Assembly: GCF_000317695.1 (NCBI RefSeq) | Contig: NC_019771.1 | Coordinates: 2,856,001 to 2,920,000 of the forward strand | Length of the DNA: 64,000 nt | From: Anabaena cylindrica PCC 7122 | GTDB taxonomy: Bacteria > Cyanobacteriota > Cyanobacteriia > Cyanobacteriales > Nostocaceae | Direction of reading: 5' to 3' | In this document: positions 63,491-64,000 of the stretch, one piece after another | Layout of the letters: each line of letters begins with the position of its first letter | How positions within the stretch are numbered: position 1 is the stretch's first letter | Notes under the pieces: generated by a model | Databases searched by the model: none | The model's input: the letters and a program-made list of their open reading frames with translations, nothing else | What the model was told of the DNA's origin: nothing | Made by a program: the position numbers and the translations under genes

Positions 63491-64000
63491 ATGGCAGAAG
63501 TTGATAAGTCAATATCCTTTGATGGACGGGATATTCGGCTGAAGGTTGGACTATTAGCCCCCCAAGCTGGCGGGTCGGTGTTGATACAATCGGGAGATAC
63601 CGCTGTTTTGGTGACAGCTACGCGATCGCAAGCCAGAGAAGGCATTGATTTTCTTCCCCTGACTGTAGATTACGAAGAAAGATTGTATGCAGCGGGAAGA
63701 ATTCCCGGTGGGATCATGCGCCGAGAAGGTCGTCCACCAGAAAGAACGATTCTTACCAGCCGTCTCATCGACCGTCCTTTACGTCCCTTGTTCCCTTCAT
63801 GGTTGCGGGATGATTTGCAAGTTATTGCTTTCACCTTGTCAATGGATGAGCAAGTACCCCCTGATGTATTAGCTGTAACTGGTGCTTCAATTGCTACCCT
63901 AATTGCCCAAATTCCCTTTAATGGGCCAATGGCAGCAGTGCGTGTAGGTTTAGTGGGTGATGATTTCATTATTAACCCCACCTACGCAGAAATTGAAGCC
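63491..64000 (+). CDS. pnp: Polyribonucleotide nucleotidyltransferase, N-terminal part
   Basis: Starting at ATG 63491, 170 codons stay open to the window end. The protein begins MAEVDKSISFDGRDIRLKVG, with the first RNase PH domain marked by GDTAVLVTATRS, LPLTVDYEERLYAAGRIPGG, REGRPPERTILTSRLIDRPL, RPLFPSW and VTGASIATLIAQIPFNGP. PNPase degrades RNA phosphorolytically from the 3' end and can add tails. The gene continues beyond the window; the second RNase PH, KH and S1 domains are not visible here. Confidence 0.95.
   Translation, partial: MAEVDKSISFDGRDIRLKVGLLAPQAGGSVLIQSGDTAVLVTATRSQAREGIDFLPLTVDYEERLYAAGRIPGGIMRREGRPPERTILTSRLIDRPLRPLFPSWLRDDLQVIAFTLSMDEQVPPDVLAVTGASIATLIAQIPFNGPMAAVRVGLVGDDFIINPTYAEIEA

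Overview
The window looks like chromosome of a filamentous, heterocyst-forming type cyanobacterium (Nostocales, in the Anabaena/Nostoc/Dolichospermum range). The evidence is AT-rich sequence, very frequent HIP1 octamers (gcgatcgc), short tandem heptamer repeats, and typical cyanobacterial genes: sasA, a CRR7-like NDH-1 assembly protein, a DUF2854 protein, xisH/xisI, a pentapeptide-repeat protein, multi-GAF sensor kinases and TPR-CHAT proteins. No rRNA, tRNA or CRISPR array was recognised.

Layout. 1-6 kb: an accessory locus with a small acidic gene present as a truncated and a full copy, an unknown gene split by an IS982-family element, and a TPR-CHAT protease. 6-12.4 kb: a VOC/glyoxalase-like membrane protein, a sigma-like protein, a TPR protein, a secreted protein, then a type II toxin-antitoxin pair next to a decayed duplicate of itself and of the end of the neighbouring histidine kinase. 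12.5-18 kb: ppk, a receiver-only response regulator, DUF2854, CRR7-like, and the clock kinase sasA. 18-26 kb: envelope and exported proteins (one with SLH, one GDSL enzyme with a PEP-CTERM tail), a class II aldolase, nested MITE-like elements, and a pentapeptide-repeat protein. 26.5-29.1 kb: glgP with a clear terminator.

29.7-34.7 kb: a compact three-gene operon, TPR-CHAT protease / small acidic protein / cytosolic-coil protein with two C-terminal membrane segments. The protease carries eight near-identical 138-bp TPR units. This is the best candidate in the window for a little-described conflict or cell-death system. 35-42.7 kb: DUF429, an MscS-like channel protein, a haem-oxygenase-like diiron enzyme with a methyltransferase and a small membrane protein, and a DUF697-type GTPase. 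43-48.8 kb: a response regulator with degenerate GGDEF and intact EAL, convergent with a giant CBS-GAF-PAS-GAF-GAF histidine kinase whose second GAF has bilin-binding hallmarks. 49-53 kb: a methyltransferase, tpiA, folP and an SPFH protein.

53.5-60.1 kb: a SWIM zinc-finger protein, an Rpn-like nuclease and an SNF2 helicase whose Walker A motif is interrupted by a 469-residue intein. 60.2-63.1 kb: a graveyard of fragments (patatin end, frameshifted xisH, dynamin start) around an intact endonuclease-like gene and intact xisI. The window ends inside pnp.

Two themes recur. Immunity-like or stress machinery (two CHAT loci, toxin-antitoxin, nucleases, SNF2-SWIM) sits between housekeeping genes, and small repeats (at least five dispersed families) fill intergenic space, sometimes nesting or entering coding sequence.
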